Source: Myroides odoratus (GTDB lineage Bacteria; Bacteroidota; Bacteroidia; Flavobacteriales; Flavobacteriaceae). Taken from it: 40,354 nt of DNA. This document shows positions 32,422 through 40,354 of this stretch, piece by piece; positions within the stretch are counted from its first letter, which is position 1, and every line of letters begins with the position of its first letter. The notes under the pieces are model-generated. The model ran no database searches and was not told where the DNA came from. It worked only from the letters and a program-made list of their open reading frames with translations. Where the stretch lies: NCBI RefSeq assembly GCF_001549985.1, contig NZ_LROZ01000026.1, positions 1 to 40,354 on the forward strand. Direction: 5' to 3'. The translations under genes were made by a program, and so were the position numbers.

Positions 32422-32917
32422 AGTTTAAATTGGAGTTACCGTTTTTATTTAATTGGGCAATAAGTGTAGTAAGCTCTACGAGATCTAACTTCGTAACAGT
32501 TTTTAACATAGTCTTATTATCAAAGATAATCACTAATACCCCCTTATTGTCTTCTTCATATCCAACTTGATGTAAGGTGAACTGAATTTTCTTAAAAATC
32601 AACTCCTCTCCTTTTCCCTTAAACCACTTGTAATCCGCTGTATAAGTTAATTTATGATCCACTATCGTAATGACCTCTTTTCCGCATGTATTCCACAAGG
32701 AAACACGCAACAGTAAAAAAAAGAATAGTCCACCGAGAAGTAAAGCAATTAAATTAAAAAATTTGAATGCTCCACCATTGACAATATTTACCACAAAACC
32801 GCCTATAGGTAAAGCAGCTGAAAGAAATGTAAGAATGTACAAAACTACACGAGCAAAAAGAGGACTCTTTTTCACTTTAAGCACTACTGTAGTATCATTC
32901 AAGACTATTTGAGGCAT
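32366..32917 (-). CDS. Two-helix membrane protein with a PH-like soluble domain
   Basis: 183 residues. Two membrane helices (about 20-42 and 52-72), then a strand-rich cytosolic domain (EVITIVDHKLTYTADYKWFK and FDNKTMLKTVTKLDLVELTT) of the kind seen in small PH/GRAM-like bacterial membrane proteins. The last residues (GNTYNSFYYFHDYTFRM) fall in the 56-base overlap with the lipoprotein gene and look unconstrained. Function unknown. The start at 32917 gives MPQIVLNDTTVVLKVKKS. Confidence 0.62.
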   Translation of the reverse strand: MPQIVLNDTTVVLKVKKSPLFARVVLYILTFLSAALPIGGFVVNIVNGGAFKFFNLIALLLGGLFFFLLLRVSLWNTCGKEVITIVDHKLTYTADYKWFKGKGEELIFKKIQFTLHQVGYEEDNKGVLVIIFDNKTMLKTVTKLDLVELTTLIAQLNKNGNSNLNYGNTYNSFYYFHDYTFRM

Positions 32918-33014
32918 AGCAATCTATTTTTATACGGAATGAAAAACTGCCTTTATTTCATAATGAGACTCAAAGATAGCATAAAACTCGTACCTTTAGT
33001 AAACTAATTTTTTT

Positions 33015-33788
33015 TTGCAAATCCTCTTTTTCACCATTATTAAAATACAGATAATCAGCGACTTACACTTAGAGTTTAGCAGTAGCGCCAATTTGTTTTT
33101 TGACAAGGCTGATCTGGTTATATTAGCTGGAGATACCCATTTGGGTAGCAAGGGAATCGAGTGGATCAAAAAATACATACCCAATAAAAAAGTGCTGTAC
33201 TTATTGGGCAATCACGAGTATTATAAAGGTTCATACCCAAAGACTTTAAACAAAATAATCGATGCCGCAAAAGATACAAACATTCACGTACTTGAAAATA
33301 GTTTTATTGATATAGGCGATATTCGCTTTCATGGCTGTACCTTATGGACGGATTTTTCCATTTTTGGTAGCCCAATAGAATATGGTATGATTTGTCAAAG
33401 CAAAATGAACGATTACAAGCAAATTAAACGAGATCCCTCCTATTCCAAATTGAGAACAATTGATGTTTATCACATCCATCAAAAATCAAGAACTTGGTTA
33501 AATCAGAGTTTAAAAGAGTCTGCTGCTAAAAAAAATGTGGTTATCACTCATCATGCTCCTAGTATATTATCCATTCCCGAAAGTTATAAGAATGATCCCG
33601 TAACTGCCGCTTATACTTCCAACTTGGAGGATTTTATTTTAGAACATCAACCCACCTTTTGGATTCACGGTCATATTCATACACCCTGTCACTATAAGAT
33701 TGGTGAAACAGAAATTATTTGTAATCCACATGGCTATTTAGATGAAAGAGATAATGGGTTTGATAAAGAGTTAATTATTAAGATATAA
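33015..33788 (+). CDS. Metallophosphoesterase (calcineurin-like)
   Basis: About 250 residues with all metal-ligand motifs: IISDLHLEF (D-x-H), AGDTHLG (GD), LGNHEYYKG (GNHE), TITHHAP-type segment VVITHHAPS and HGHIHTPCHY (GHxH). Hence a dinuclear-metal phosphoesterase, probably acting on a phosphodiester or nucleotide in the cytosol. No ATG is available: the frame begins after a stop at 33000, and candidate starts are TTG at 33015 and ATT at 33039. Homologues typically begin M-K-I-Q-I-I-S-D, which would put the start at the ATT. It is divergent from the membrane-protein gene at 32917 across about 100 bases. Confidence 0.85.
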   Translation: MQILFFTIIKIQIISDLHLEFSSSANLFFDKADLVILAGDTHLGSKGIEWIKKYIPNKKVLYLLGNHEYYKGSYPKTLNKIIDAAKDTNIHVLENSFIDIGDIRFHGCTLWTDFSIFGSPIEYGMICQSKMNDYKQIKRDPSYSKLRTIDVYHIHQKSRTWLNQSLKESAAKKNVVITHHAPSILSIPESYKNDPVTAAYTSNLEDFILEHQPTFWIHGHIHTPCHYKIGETEIICNPHGYLDERDNGFDKELIIKI

Positions 33789-33965
33789 ATAGATGAATTA
33801 TTTAGTTCTTAAGTAACTTAATCTTCACTCAATAAAAAAATTAATTTAACTTCTGAAGTTCTAATATCCGATCTCTACTATAGTAGACAAAATTCTTTTC
33901 TTTCAAGTTTGGGTTACCGATTTTATAATCTACTTTTGAAAGACAACCTTGTAACAAATCTATTT

Positions 33966-34913
33966 ATGTCAAATTTAGCTTCTGATCTTTTATTTGGAAT
34001 CGCGGTAGCCGATGCGCTTGGAGTTCCTGTAGAATTTAAAAGTCCTACAGAAATCAATATAACTTCGGTACAATCCAATTACCAAGATGTTCCCAATCGC
34101 TTTGCTCCTTTTGGTTCTTGGAATAAACCCGTTGGAACCTTTAGTGACGATTCATCCCTTACTTTTTGCACAGCAGAATATTTAGCAACTGGTCAAACCG
34201 ATTTGAACGATCTTATGGATATTTTTAAAAATTGGTTAAAACAAGGCTATTGGACCACAGACGGGCATACCTTTGATGTTGGTAGAACGACTTTATTGGC
34301 CATTGAAAACTTTGCCAATAACTATAATTGGAGAACATCAGGACTCAACACAGAACGCGATAATGGCAATGGCTCATTAATGCGTATCGCTCCTTTACTC
34401 CTACCTCTTTTATATGACAAAACAATTACAGACTCCTATCAATATGTTAGTGACTTCAGTAGTGTAACACATGCGCATCCCATTTCAGTAGATAGTTGTC
34501 TTATCTACTTACAGTTTGCGAAACATCTTTATCACACCAAAGACACTACACTTGCTTTTGTAAGGTTAAAAGAAGAATTAGCCTTGAAATATCATAACAA
34601 TGCTATATTTAAAAGACTTTTTTCAGAGGAGTTTCTATCATTAGATCCTGGTATATTTAATGCTAGTGGTTTTGTAGTAGGAAGTTTAGAAATTGCTTTA
34701 CATACTTTGCTCACAACAACAAGTTATGAAAAGGCTGTTTTACAAGCGATATCACTTGGCAAAGACACAGATACCAATGCAGCAATAACAGGGGCTTTAG
34801 CTGGGATTTTATATGGATATGATAGTATTCCTTTGCATTGGATAGAACCTTTGAAACGAAAAGAGGATATTGAAGTGTTAGCGAATCAACTATACTTAAC
34901 CTATAAAAAATAA
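33966..34913 (+). CDS. ADP-ribosylglycohydrolase family protein (DraG-like)
   Basis: 315 residues from the ATG at 33966 (MSNLASDLLFGIAVADALGV), chosen over a TTG at 33909 because the family starts here. Binuclear magnesium-site motifs are seen: GTFSDDSSLTFC (S-D-D), GNGSLMRIAPL and GKDTDTNAAITGALAG (D-x-D). It should remove ADP-ribose from proteins, nucleic acids or small molecules in the cytosol. No ADP-ribosyltransferase is recognised nearby, so the target is open. A small broken gene follows after 4 bases. Confidence 0.92.
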   Translation: MSNLASDLLFGIAVADALGVPVEFKSPTEINITSVQSNYQDVPNRFAPFGSWNKPVGTFSDDSSLTFCTAEYLATGQTDLNDLMDIFKNWLKQGYWTTDGHTFDVGRTTLLAIENFANNYNWRTSGLNTERDNGNGSLMRIAPLLLPLLYDKTITDSYQYVSDFSSVTHAHPISVDSCLIYLQFAKHLYHTKDTTLAFVRLKEELALKYHNNAIFKRLFSEEFLSLDPGIFNASGFVVGSLEIALHTLLTTTSYEKAVLQAISLGKDTDTNAAITGALAGILYGYDSIPLHWIEPLKRKEDIEVLANQLYLTYKK

Positions 34914-34917
34914 CATT

Positions 34918-35087
34918 ATGAATTACATCACCCTAAAAGATCTAACAGAGCACAATCCTTCCAATCTTTACATCGGCAAAAGAAACCCAAATAGTACTAT
35001 CTTATTTATAGGGATATGCCTATTATCGAATACAATTCTAATAAAGTTCCCTATATCATTGAATTGGAATCGAAGAAAGTATTCTAA
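34918..35087 (+). pseudogene. Small downstream gene with a probable frameshift
   Basis: The ATG lies 4 bases after the ADP-ribosylglycohydrolase stop. The first frame reads MNYITLKDLTEHNPSNLYIG and then KRNPNSTILF, then loses protein character (it stays open to 35103). The other frame takes over with RDMPIIEYNSNKVPYIIELE and ends SKKVF at a stop at 35085-35087. Joined by one indel near 35010 they would give about 56 residues. Function unknown. It may have been co-expressed with the hydrolase. Confidence 0.4.
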
Positions 35088-35125
35088 TAAAATGCAAAAG
35101 TAATTCGATCAGCTGAAGCTTGCTT

Positions 35126-35668
35126 TTACTTTAGTTTTAGTTTCACTTGTAACAATTCCATCCATTTTGCTCGATCATTCACTACAAAACGACATTCTTG
35201 ATCCGCTAATTTTACCTTTAAACCATTGTCAATCACCCCCATGGTTCTACAAGGTTGGATGGTTTGCACATCGACAAAGGCAATGCGTACCGTTTTTTTT
35301 GTAAAATTAAACTTGTGTGAATGAAAGAGTAAATAGTCTTGGGTGATCCCAAGCTTTCCACCAATCGCCTGTCCTTTTAAAAACAAGTTGGCAACGCCAT
35401 ATGCTTCTAAGACTTCCCCTTGTTCTAAGGGTAAATCTAATTTAAGTAAAATTCCCTTGGTCATCTTCTTGATAAAGAAGTAAATCACCAAGGAGAAAAA
35501 TACACCAAAAAGCACACCTTTCACCAAATAGTAATACCAAGCTTCTAAGCTTCGATCAAATATCCAGTCGAACAATGCACCTAAAAGGATATACGTTACA
35601 ATAACTAAGCTTACAACCTTGATTGCGTCTTTTTTGCTTACTCCTAAAGCATCTGCTCCAATTTTCAT
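35126..35668 (-). CDS. Two-helix membrane protein with a GRAM/PH-like domain
   Basis: 180 residues. Two membrane helices (about 18-38 and 47-67, the second rich in Phe) are followed by a cytosolic strand-rich domain: ANLFLKGQAIGGKLGITQDY then LLFHSHKFNFTKKTVRIAF, which has the layout of GRAM-like domains (l.g.l.lT...l.F..h). Overall plan equals the unrelated-looking protein at 32366-32917. It may sense or bind membrane lipids, but this is inference. Single gene convergent with the ADP-ribosylglycohydrolase unit. Confidence 0.68.
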   Translation of the reverse strand: MKIGADALGVSKKDAIKVVSLVIVTYILLGALFDWIFDRSLEAWYYYLVKGVLFGVFFSLVIYFFIKKMTKGILLKLDLPLEQGEVLEAYGVANLFLKGQAIGGKLGITQDYLLFHSHKFNFTKKTVRIAFVDVQTIQPCRTMGVIDNGLKVKLADQECRFVVNDRAKWMELLQVKLKLK

Positions 35669-36056
35669 ATTCTTTCGTTTAATCGCGTTTTAAAGATACG
35701 GACAAGGTAACGTTAATTTTTATAAAAATGCAACATAGTAGCAAAGTATATAAAGTTGAAAATTGAAGTTATTTTACGCGTTAAAAGGCGATTTTTATTT
35801 TTAGCCGTTCAACACCTGGCTATTTCCTTTTGAAATATAGATTGATAAAAATTTGCTGTTCAACTGAACCTAGTACCTTTTTAAAACGCTCCTTTTTTTA
35901 TTGCTTTCTTTTTGTATTTGGGAGCAACTACAACAGTTAGAAACTGCAAAATATAGCAAATTCAGACACTTGCAATCGTACGAAACAACCACAAAAAAAG
36001 TCAAGCAGTAAACTACTTGACTTATTTCTATCATTTAGTTGCGTACACTCCTTAGT
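35669..36056. other. Intergenic region
   Basis: Holds the terminator of the acyl-CoA dehydrogenase at 35994-36027 and the upstream region of the membrane-protein gene. Nothing coding was recognised. Confidence 0.5.
35994..36027 (-). terminator. Terminator of acyl-CoA dehydrogenase copy 2
   Basis: Arms AAGTCAAGTAGT and ACTGCTTGACTT on the minus strand (one G-U pair), followed by a T run, 30 bases after the stop codon. Confidence 0.85.
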
Positions 36057-37553
36057 TTAAAAACGCGTCCAATCTGAATTTACTTGATAATCCAAAATAG
36101 GATCTACGTCATTTCGGGTTTTAAATTGTCCGTAAAAAGCGGCTAAATCAGCTTCAACCTGTTGACGGGTAATCTCCACCAGTTGAGAATTAAAGTCGTC
36201 CATTTGCAATACAAATTGAAAGGCAATAACGCGAGAAAGCATCTTGCCAATAAGCAACATATTGCGCTGTTTTACTGTGCTATCCACTGTAAAATCGAAG
36301 TACATTCTAAATAAATCCACACTTACATTGGTGCGTTCATACCCTTGTAAAAAGCGATATAAATTGGTTTCCTTCGCTTTTCGCATCAACTTTACAATTC
36401 CTTCGGCAATTTGCGTATACAGCATCTCATTGGATCCTTCAAAAATTTGGAAAGGTCTACAATCAACTAAAGATCGCCCTGCAATATGATCCAATCGATA
36501 ACCATTCGCACCTGCTAATTGCAAGCTAATTTGAGCTGATTCTTGCATTAAATCCGTCACAACCGCTTTGAGTACATTAGCCTCAATACTCATCGAAGCC
36601 AAGTCGTTCTCAATTCCACTAGTTGCTACGCTGAAAATACACATACCTGAACATAACGTGTAAGCCGCTTGAATCTTGGCAATTTGATTTTTTACTGAAT
36701 CAATACTCAATAGCGGAACCCCTCCTACTTGTCTTTCTTGACAATGCGCCATTGATTCATCTAACAGTCTTTGAATAAAGCCTAACCCCATTCCAGGAAA
36801 TTGCAATCTACTGCGGTGTAGTGTATCAAGCATTAGTTTAATTCCCGTGCTTTCGGTTATTAATTTTTGTTCTGAAGGAACGGCAATATCAATTTCATTA
36901 ATGCCATAAGGAATCGCATACAGCCCAAGGTTATTGTAGCGGTGCGTCATGGGAATATGTTGTTCCACTCTCTTGTTTTCAGAAACAAAAAAATCAATAT
37001 CGCGAGATAATTCGCCATTGGGCTTGCACTCTCTTGCAGTAACTAACCAAAAGTCAGCTGCACCACTCAACCCTTGCCAGTGTTTTTGTCCTTTAATGTG
37101 AAACGTTTCCCCTTTCTGCTCAAAGGCCGTTTTCATATTCAAGGCATCACTCCCATGGGCTTTTTCCGTAATCATCAAACCTCCCATAGCCTTGTTTTTC
37201 ATAAACTGATGAAATACGCGTTGCTGTACAGCCGGTTGTCCGTATTTCGCTAGAGGTTCCAAAAAAAGTGCAATGTTAATCCCAAACATCAATGACAAAG
37301 GCAACGACTCATACGAAGCAGCAGCAAGTATTTGCAAACACTCTTTTACTTGTACTCCTCGTCCACCGTGCTTTGTTGGAATAGCCACTGCCAATGGTTT
37401 TTCCTCCATGATTTCCTCCATTAATTCAGCTGGAAAATCACGGGTTAATCCCATATCATTATAATTGTATTTTTCGCGAAACAAATACTTTAATCGCTTC
37501 TTAAATTCTGCGATATAGGTACTAAAATCGATGTGTTCTATTACTGCATGCAT
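36057..37553 (-). CDS. Acyl-CoA dehydrogenase family protein, copy 2
   Basis: 498 residues, same length as the product of 14374-15870 and similar along the whole chain (well over three quarters identical by eye), including GGLMITEKAHGSDALNMKT, GQKHWQGLSGAADFW, LHRSRLQFPGMGLGFI and QIFEGSNEMLYTQIAEG with the catalytic-base Glu. It uses visibly more G/C at third positions than copy 1. It has a full Bacteroidota promoter (37678-37705), a leader of about 118 bases with AAGGAGA close to the ATG, and its own terminator, so it looks like the resident, well-expressed copy. An AraC regulator lies upstream. FAD-dependent oxidation of an acyl thioester is expected; substrate unknown. Confidence 0.9.
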   Translation of the reverse strand: MHAVIEHIDFSTYIAEFKKRLKYLFREKYNYNDMGLTRDFPAELMEEIMEEKPLAVAIPTKHGGRGVQVKECLQILAAASYESLPLSLMFGINIALFLEPLAKYGQPAVQQRVFHQFMKNKAMGGLMITEKAHGSDALNMKTAFEQKGETFHIKGQKHWQGLSGAADFWLVTARECKPNGELSRDIDFFVSENKRVEQHIPMTHRYNNLGLYAIPYGINEIDIAVPSEQKLITESTGIKLMLDTLHRSRLQFPGMGLGFIQRLLDESMAHCQERQVGGVPLLSIDSVKNQIAKIQAAYTLCSGMCIFSVATSGIENDLASMSIEANVLKAVVTDLMQESAQISLQLAGANGYRLDHIAGRSLVDCRPFQIFEGSNEMLYTQIAEGIVKLMRKAKETNLYRFLQGYERTNVSVDLFRMYFDFTVDSTVKQRNMLLIGKMLSRVIAFQFVLQMDDFNSQLVEITRQQVEADLAAFYGQFKTRNDVDPILDYQVNSDWTRF

Positions 37554-37677
37554 AACTATCTCCTTTTTTCAATTAAAAAATCTACAGCTGCTTGACAACT
37601 TCTCCCCCTAGGTGCCGAAAAATCGATGAACGATTGAGTCGTCTATAAGGACAAAAACGATCAAACGCTACTTTGAA

Positions 37678-37705
37678 CAAATTTAAAAAGCTGATTGAAA
37701 AACAA
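37678..37705 (-). promoter_or_regulatory. Promoter of acyl-CoA dehydrogenase copy 2
   Basis: On the minus strand TTG (37703-37705) and TAAATTTG (37678-37685) are spaced by exactly 17 bases, a textbook Bacteroidota -33/-7 pair. Transcription would start near 37671, leaving a leader of about 118 bases. Confidence 0.75.
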
Positions 37706-37763
37706 ATATGACAGTTCAGATTAAAACTAGGACAAATCGTGCATCTTTAACATAGAACTAAAA

Positions 37764-38627
37764 CTATATCTTCCTGTATGCTGAAGGAGTAATTCCCACG
37801 TGTTTTTTAAAAAGTCGAGCAAAATAAGACGGATCGACAAAATCCAGTTCATAAGCAATGGTTGCAATGCTTTTATTGGTTTCCAGCAGCAAAAGCTGGC
37901 TGTGAATAATGGCTATTTCCAAGATAAGTTGCTTGGATGATTTTTGATACACAGCAGAAACACAACGATTCAAATAATTGATTGACACTTTGAGTTGATC
38001 GGCATAAAAATCGACGGTCTTGTACTTACTAAAGTGCAAATGGACGAGTTGTTTAAACGCAATGGCAATCTCTTGTCTACGCTCAATGGATGTGGTCGAA
38101 TCCGACAGCTTAATCACCTTTAATGCAATGGTTTTAAACAAACTTTCATACAGCTCTTTATAGGGTTGATCGCTGTGAATTTCACTATACAATAAATCAA
38201 GCAGACTACTAAGTGCCGCACTGTTTTGAGCATTGAGGTTGAGCAAAGGAGAGATAGTAAAAATATTCAAAATCTGTGTTTCGCGAAACATGGAGGTCAT
38301 GGCGTGTTCTTTAATCAGTACACAATAACCTTCTGCCGATTTGTCCACAGACTCAATGGCTGAAATATAACCATAATTGCATAGCAAGACGGCAGGTGCT
38401 TCTACCGTAAACGTAGTCGAATCAATTCGTTGGGTAAAATAGCCTTTAGTCAGATGAATCAACAAATTATACCCAAAGAAAATAGGCGGAATTGGAATTT
38501 TCAGGTAAGGGGCAATATCCTTGAGGGAAAAAATTTTAATTGGAGTGCTAATATAGATCAAATGATTCCTACTCATGTCCATGAACTTGGAAACAAACTC
38601 ATCTGCATTAATTTGATTGTCTATCAT
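37764..38627 (-). CDS. AraC-family transcriptional regulator
   Basis: 287 residues. The C-terminal 100 residues form the double helix-turn-helix: VSINYLNRCVSAVYQKSSKQ, then TIAYELDFVDPSYFARLFKK and HVGITPSAYRKI. The N-terminal about 170 residues form a cupin-like arabinose-binding-type fold (YFTQRIDSTTFTVEAPAVLL), suggesting a small-molecule ligand. It lies 210 bases upstream of acyl-CoA dehydrogenase copy 2 on the same strand, with a strong promoter between, and is a candidate regulator of it. A 16-bp palindrome 27 bases upstream of its start may be its own operator. Confidence 0.9.
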   Translation of the reverse strand: MIDNQINADEFVSKFMDMSRNHLIYISTPIKIFSLKDIAPYLKIPIPPIFFGYNLLIHLTKGYFTQRIDSTTFTVEAPAVLLCNYGYISAIESVDKSAEGYCVLIKEHAMTSMFRETQILNIFTISPLLNLNAQNSAALSSLLDLLYSEIHSDQPYKELYESLFKTIALKVIKLSDSTTSIERRQEIAIAFKQLVHLHFSKYKTVDFYADQLKVSINYLNRCVSAVYQKSSKQLILEIAIIHSQLLLLETNKSIATIAYELDFVDPSYFARLFKKHVGITPSAYRKI

Positions 38628-38943
38628 ATGAATGGCCTTTATTCAAAGTTCAGCAATTGAATTCAATTGACCATCAAAAACAAGCTTTTTTTCGCTATTT
38701 TCAAGGAAAGTGAAGCTGCTTTCCCCCTTACTATTGCAGCCCCAATACTACACATGTCTTTGTAAAATACAAAATAAAACCTGCTGATTTTTATCCACTT
38801 TCGTTAAATCTAGCAATGACAGAAAGTATAAGAAATAATCTTTGTAACTATTTTTCTACACAAACGGTCAAAGTAAATGATTTAATAGAAAGAAGTTTTT
38901 TAATACATTTAAAAAAGGATACGATCATAACAAAGAATTACGA
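38628..38943. other. Intergenic region upstream of the AraC gene
   Basis: Contains the palindrome at 38654-38669; otherwise no coding or RNA signal was recognised. Both flanking genes are on the minus strand, so it holds the AraC promoter and the end of the hotdog operon. No clear terminator was found. Confidence 0.45.
38654..38669. promoter_or_regulatory. 16-bp perfect palindrome, candidate operator
   Basis: CAATTGAA followed by its complement TTCAATTG, 27 bases upstream of the AraC gene start. AraC proteins more often bind direct repeats, so this could serve another regulator. Confidence 0.35.
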
Positions 38944-39768
38944 TCAATAAAGCTTCACCGTAATTACAAAATGACCATATTCAATTTTATGATTACTATC
39001 AGTAATAGTACACACAAACAAATAACTATCCTTAGATACTTGGCGGTAATGTACTAGCGAGCTTAATTCGCTATAGACTGGAGTAGCTGTATTTAGAAAT
39101 GTTTCTAAATTATCTAAAACTAATTTTTTACTTTGTACATCCTCTCCTTGGAGCTTAAAGAATTTCTCAATTCCTTCTAACAATCGATCCATGATAAAAA
39201 CACCTGGCACAATAGGATAATTATCAAAATGTCCTTTGCATTGTTCGATTGTAAAAGAAGGGATTTGAATTTTAAAATAAAATGGCTCGATTAAATTCAC
39301 CAGTACGTCCTCCTTTATTGGAGAACTTTCTGCAGGAATTTTTTCTGTATAAAAACTGCTGAAAACATCATTAAAAGCATTTTCATCAAAAATAACATAT
39401 TCTAGTTCAGAAGTATAAAACAATTGATTTTGATTATTCAAAACATCTACTAAAACTTTTCCTTTACGCTTTGAAAATGAAAAAGGCTTAGCACAATACT
39501 TTAATCCATCCTCTACAATAGTACTATTGATTTTTCTTATTCTAATTTTTTCAGCTAAGAAAAATGTTTTAGAAGAAATATCCATGGCTGTCAATAAAGA
39601 GATACTTCCCAATGATGCAACTATTTGCCCTATCTCTTTGAATCCTCTCAATTGACTATCTGAGCTATTTGTAGTACTATACTCTACTGTAGATGCATTC
39701 CTTACCAAATTATCCATTGGAAATAAATAAGGGTAATTCTCCCCGATGTAGTTATATAAATGTTTCAT
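38944..39768 (-). CDS. FabZ/FabA-like hotdog-fold protein (possible double hotdog)
   Basis: 274 residues. The C-terminal half contains CKGHFDNYPIVPGVFIMDRL, matching the 3-hydroxyacyl-ACP dehydratase motif GHFPxxPVxPGVLIxEA; the active-site His is present, and the usual Glu position holds Asp. The N-terminal half (about 40-150) may be a second, non-catalytic hotdog (FKEIGQIVASLGSISLL, SSKTFFLAEKIRIRK). Expected to act on acyl chains bound to an acyl carrier protein, as in fatty acid, polyketide or pigment (aryl polyene/flexirubin-like) operons. It starts 7 bases after the upstream gene's stop. True dehydratase activity is not certain. Confidence 0.72.
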   Translation of the reverse strand: MKHLYNYIGENYPYLFPMDNLVRNASTVEYSTTNSSDSQLRGFKEIGQIVASLGSISLLTAMDISSKTFFLAEKIRIRKINSTIVEDGLKYCAKPFSFSKRKGKVLVDVLNNQNQLFYTSELEYVIFDENAFNDVFSSFYTEKIPAESSPIKEDVLVNLIEPFYFKIQIPSFTIEQCKGHFDNYPIVPGVFIMDRLLEGIEKFFKLQGEDVQSKKLVLDNLETFLNTATPVYSELSSLVHYRQVSKDSYLFVCTITDSNHKIEYGHFVITVKLY

Positions 39769-39775
39769 ATTACAA

Positions 39776-40354
39776 CTAATTTTGTTTAATAATATACGTA
39801 CAATCTATATTTGAATTTTCGTCATAAAAAGATTGAGGTACTTGTATTTCTATATCACTTAATTGAAGATAATCTTTGATTCCATCTAAAAAAGCGATTA
39901 AAGTTGGAAAGGTTAAATATTGATCAATTTTATATTGTTTAGCAGCTCTGTGATAACGATCAACACCTTTCAAATTAATCACAGCATAATCTGAAGTATA
40001 TTCTTGCACCTGAAACTTGAACTCCGGACTCGAGGTGTAAATAGCAGATATAGCGACTAAAACCATTGACCTGCAATCTCGATCCATAGTAGCATCTTTA
40101 ATTAATGCTTGCTCTGCTTTTGCTTTACCAAGATTGTAAAATAGTTTATCAGAGTGCAAACGTATTTTATCTACTCCATACTGCTCTCCTATGGAATGTA
40201 ATTGCAAAGCATAGAATTGAGAGGTAATATTGGATAAATTAATCGCTAAATCTGATACGGTTGCAGGAAGATATAAGTCAATTAATTTCTCTTTAATCTC
40301 TTGTGAAGGATATTGATCATCTCCTCTTAAAAGACGTAATTCTTCAAATAAACT
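39776..40354 (-). CDS. Protein of unknown family (5' end outside window)
   Basis: The last 192 codons are visible; the frame is open to the window edge, and the TTG at 40207 is only an internal leucine codon and not a start. Visible part: SLFEELRLLRGDDQYPSQEI, a helical middle (DLAINLSNITSQFYALQLHS, DKLFYNLGKAKAEQALIKD), then an alpha/beta part ending in LSDIEIQVPQSFYDENSNID. It has conserved-looking acidic and basic residues (MDRDCRSMVLVAI). It precedes the hotdog gene by 7 bases, so both belong to one operon running off the right edge. No family recognised. Confidence 0.7.
   Translation of the reverse strand, partial: SLFEELRLLRGDDQYPSQEIKEKLIDLYLPATVSDLAINLSNITSQFYALQLHSIGEQYGVDKIRLHSDKLFYNLGKAKAEQALIKDATMDRDCRSMVLVAISAIYTSSPEFKFQVQEYTSDYAVINLKGVDRYHRAAKQYKIDQYLTFPTLIAFLDGIKDYLQLSDIEIQVPQSFYDENSNIDCTYIIKQN

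Noticed and set aside
36244..37464. Plus-strand frames within acyl-CoA dehydrogenase copy 2
   Set aside because: Antisense shadows; the minus-strand gene has promoter, strong ribosome site and terminator.

Overview
The window looks like the chromosome of a flavobacterium (phylum Bacteroidota), most likely Myroides or a close relative. It is very AT-rich. Promoters, where visible, have the Bacteroidota TTG ... TAnnTTTG form (clearest at 37678-37705). The protein families are typical of the group: ACR3/DUF6428 arsenic operon, DUF6438 lipoprotein, flavobacterial AraC regulators. The genus is inferred from gene content and was not tested by any search.

Layout. 1-2166 is an arsenic operon read leftwards (arsR, DUF6428 protein, phosphatase-type arsenate reductase, ACR3 pump cut by the window edge), with two ArsR-type palindromes. 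2211-3017 is a strongly diverged tatC. 3727-6402 is an nhaA plus DUF389 membrane-protein pair. 6671-7209 is an acetyltransferase broken by a frameshift in a run of A. 7347-8942 is a membrane-anchored glutamate-synthase-like FMN protein. 9201-13701 is a full cyanophycin locus: synthetase on the minus strand, and divergently cyanophycinase plus isoaspartyl peptidase, so storage polymer synthesis and both breakdown steps sit together.

13770-18116 holds stress-type small genes: two intact small helical proteins and a decayed third copy, an AraC regulator plus its decayed partner, a CsbD-like protein, and inserted among them an acyl-CoA dehydrogenase with a close paralogue at 36057-37553. 18372-22169 holds a GT14-like glycosyltransferase, a cold-shock protein with a DEAD-box helicase, and an ion channel with an unusual pore sequence.

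22382-29200 is a graveyard of a mobile element: remnants of topoisomerase III (topB) and of the RteC regulator, both hallmarks of CTnDOT-like integrative conjugative elements. They are mixed with a transposase fragment, a HIT-like fragment, orphan terminators and a few intact small or secreted genes. 29525-35668 is accessory chromosome: uncharacterised secreted or membrane proteins, a DUF6438 lipoprotein, a metallophosphoesterase and an ADP-ribosylglycohydrolase. 36057-38627 is the second acyl-CoA dehydrogenase with an AraC regulator. 38944-40354 is the end of an operon with a FabZ-like hotdog protein, cut by the window edge.

No tRNA, rRNA or CRISPR array was seen. Family calls rest on motif reading alone. 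Where a search would decide, this is stated in the findings.
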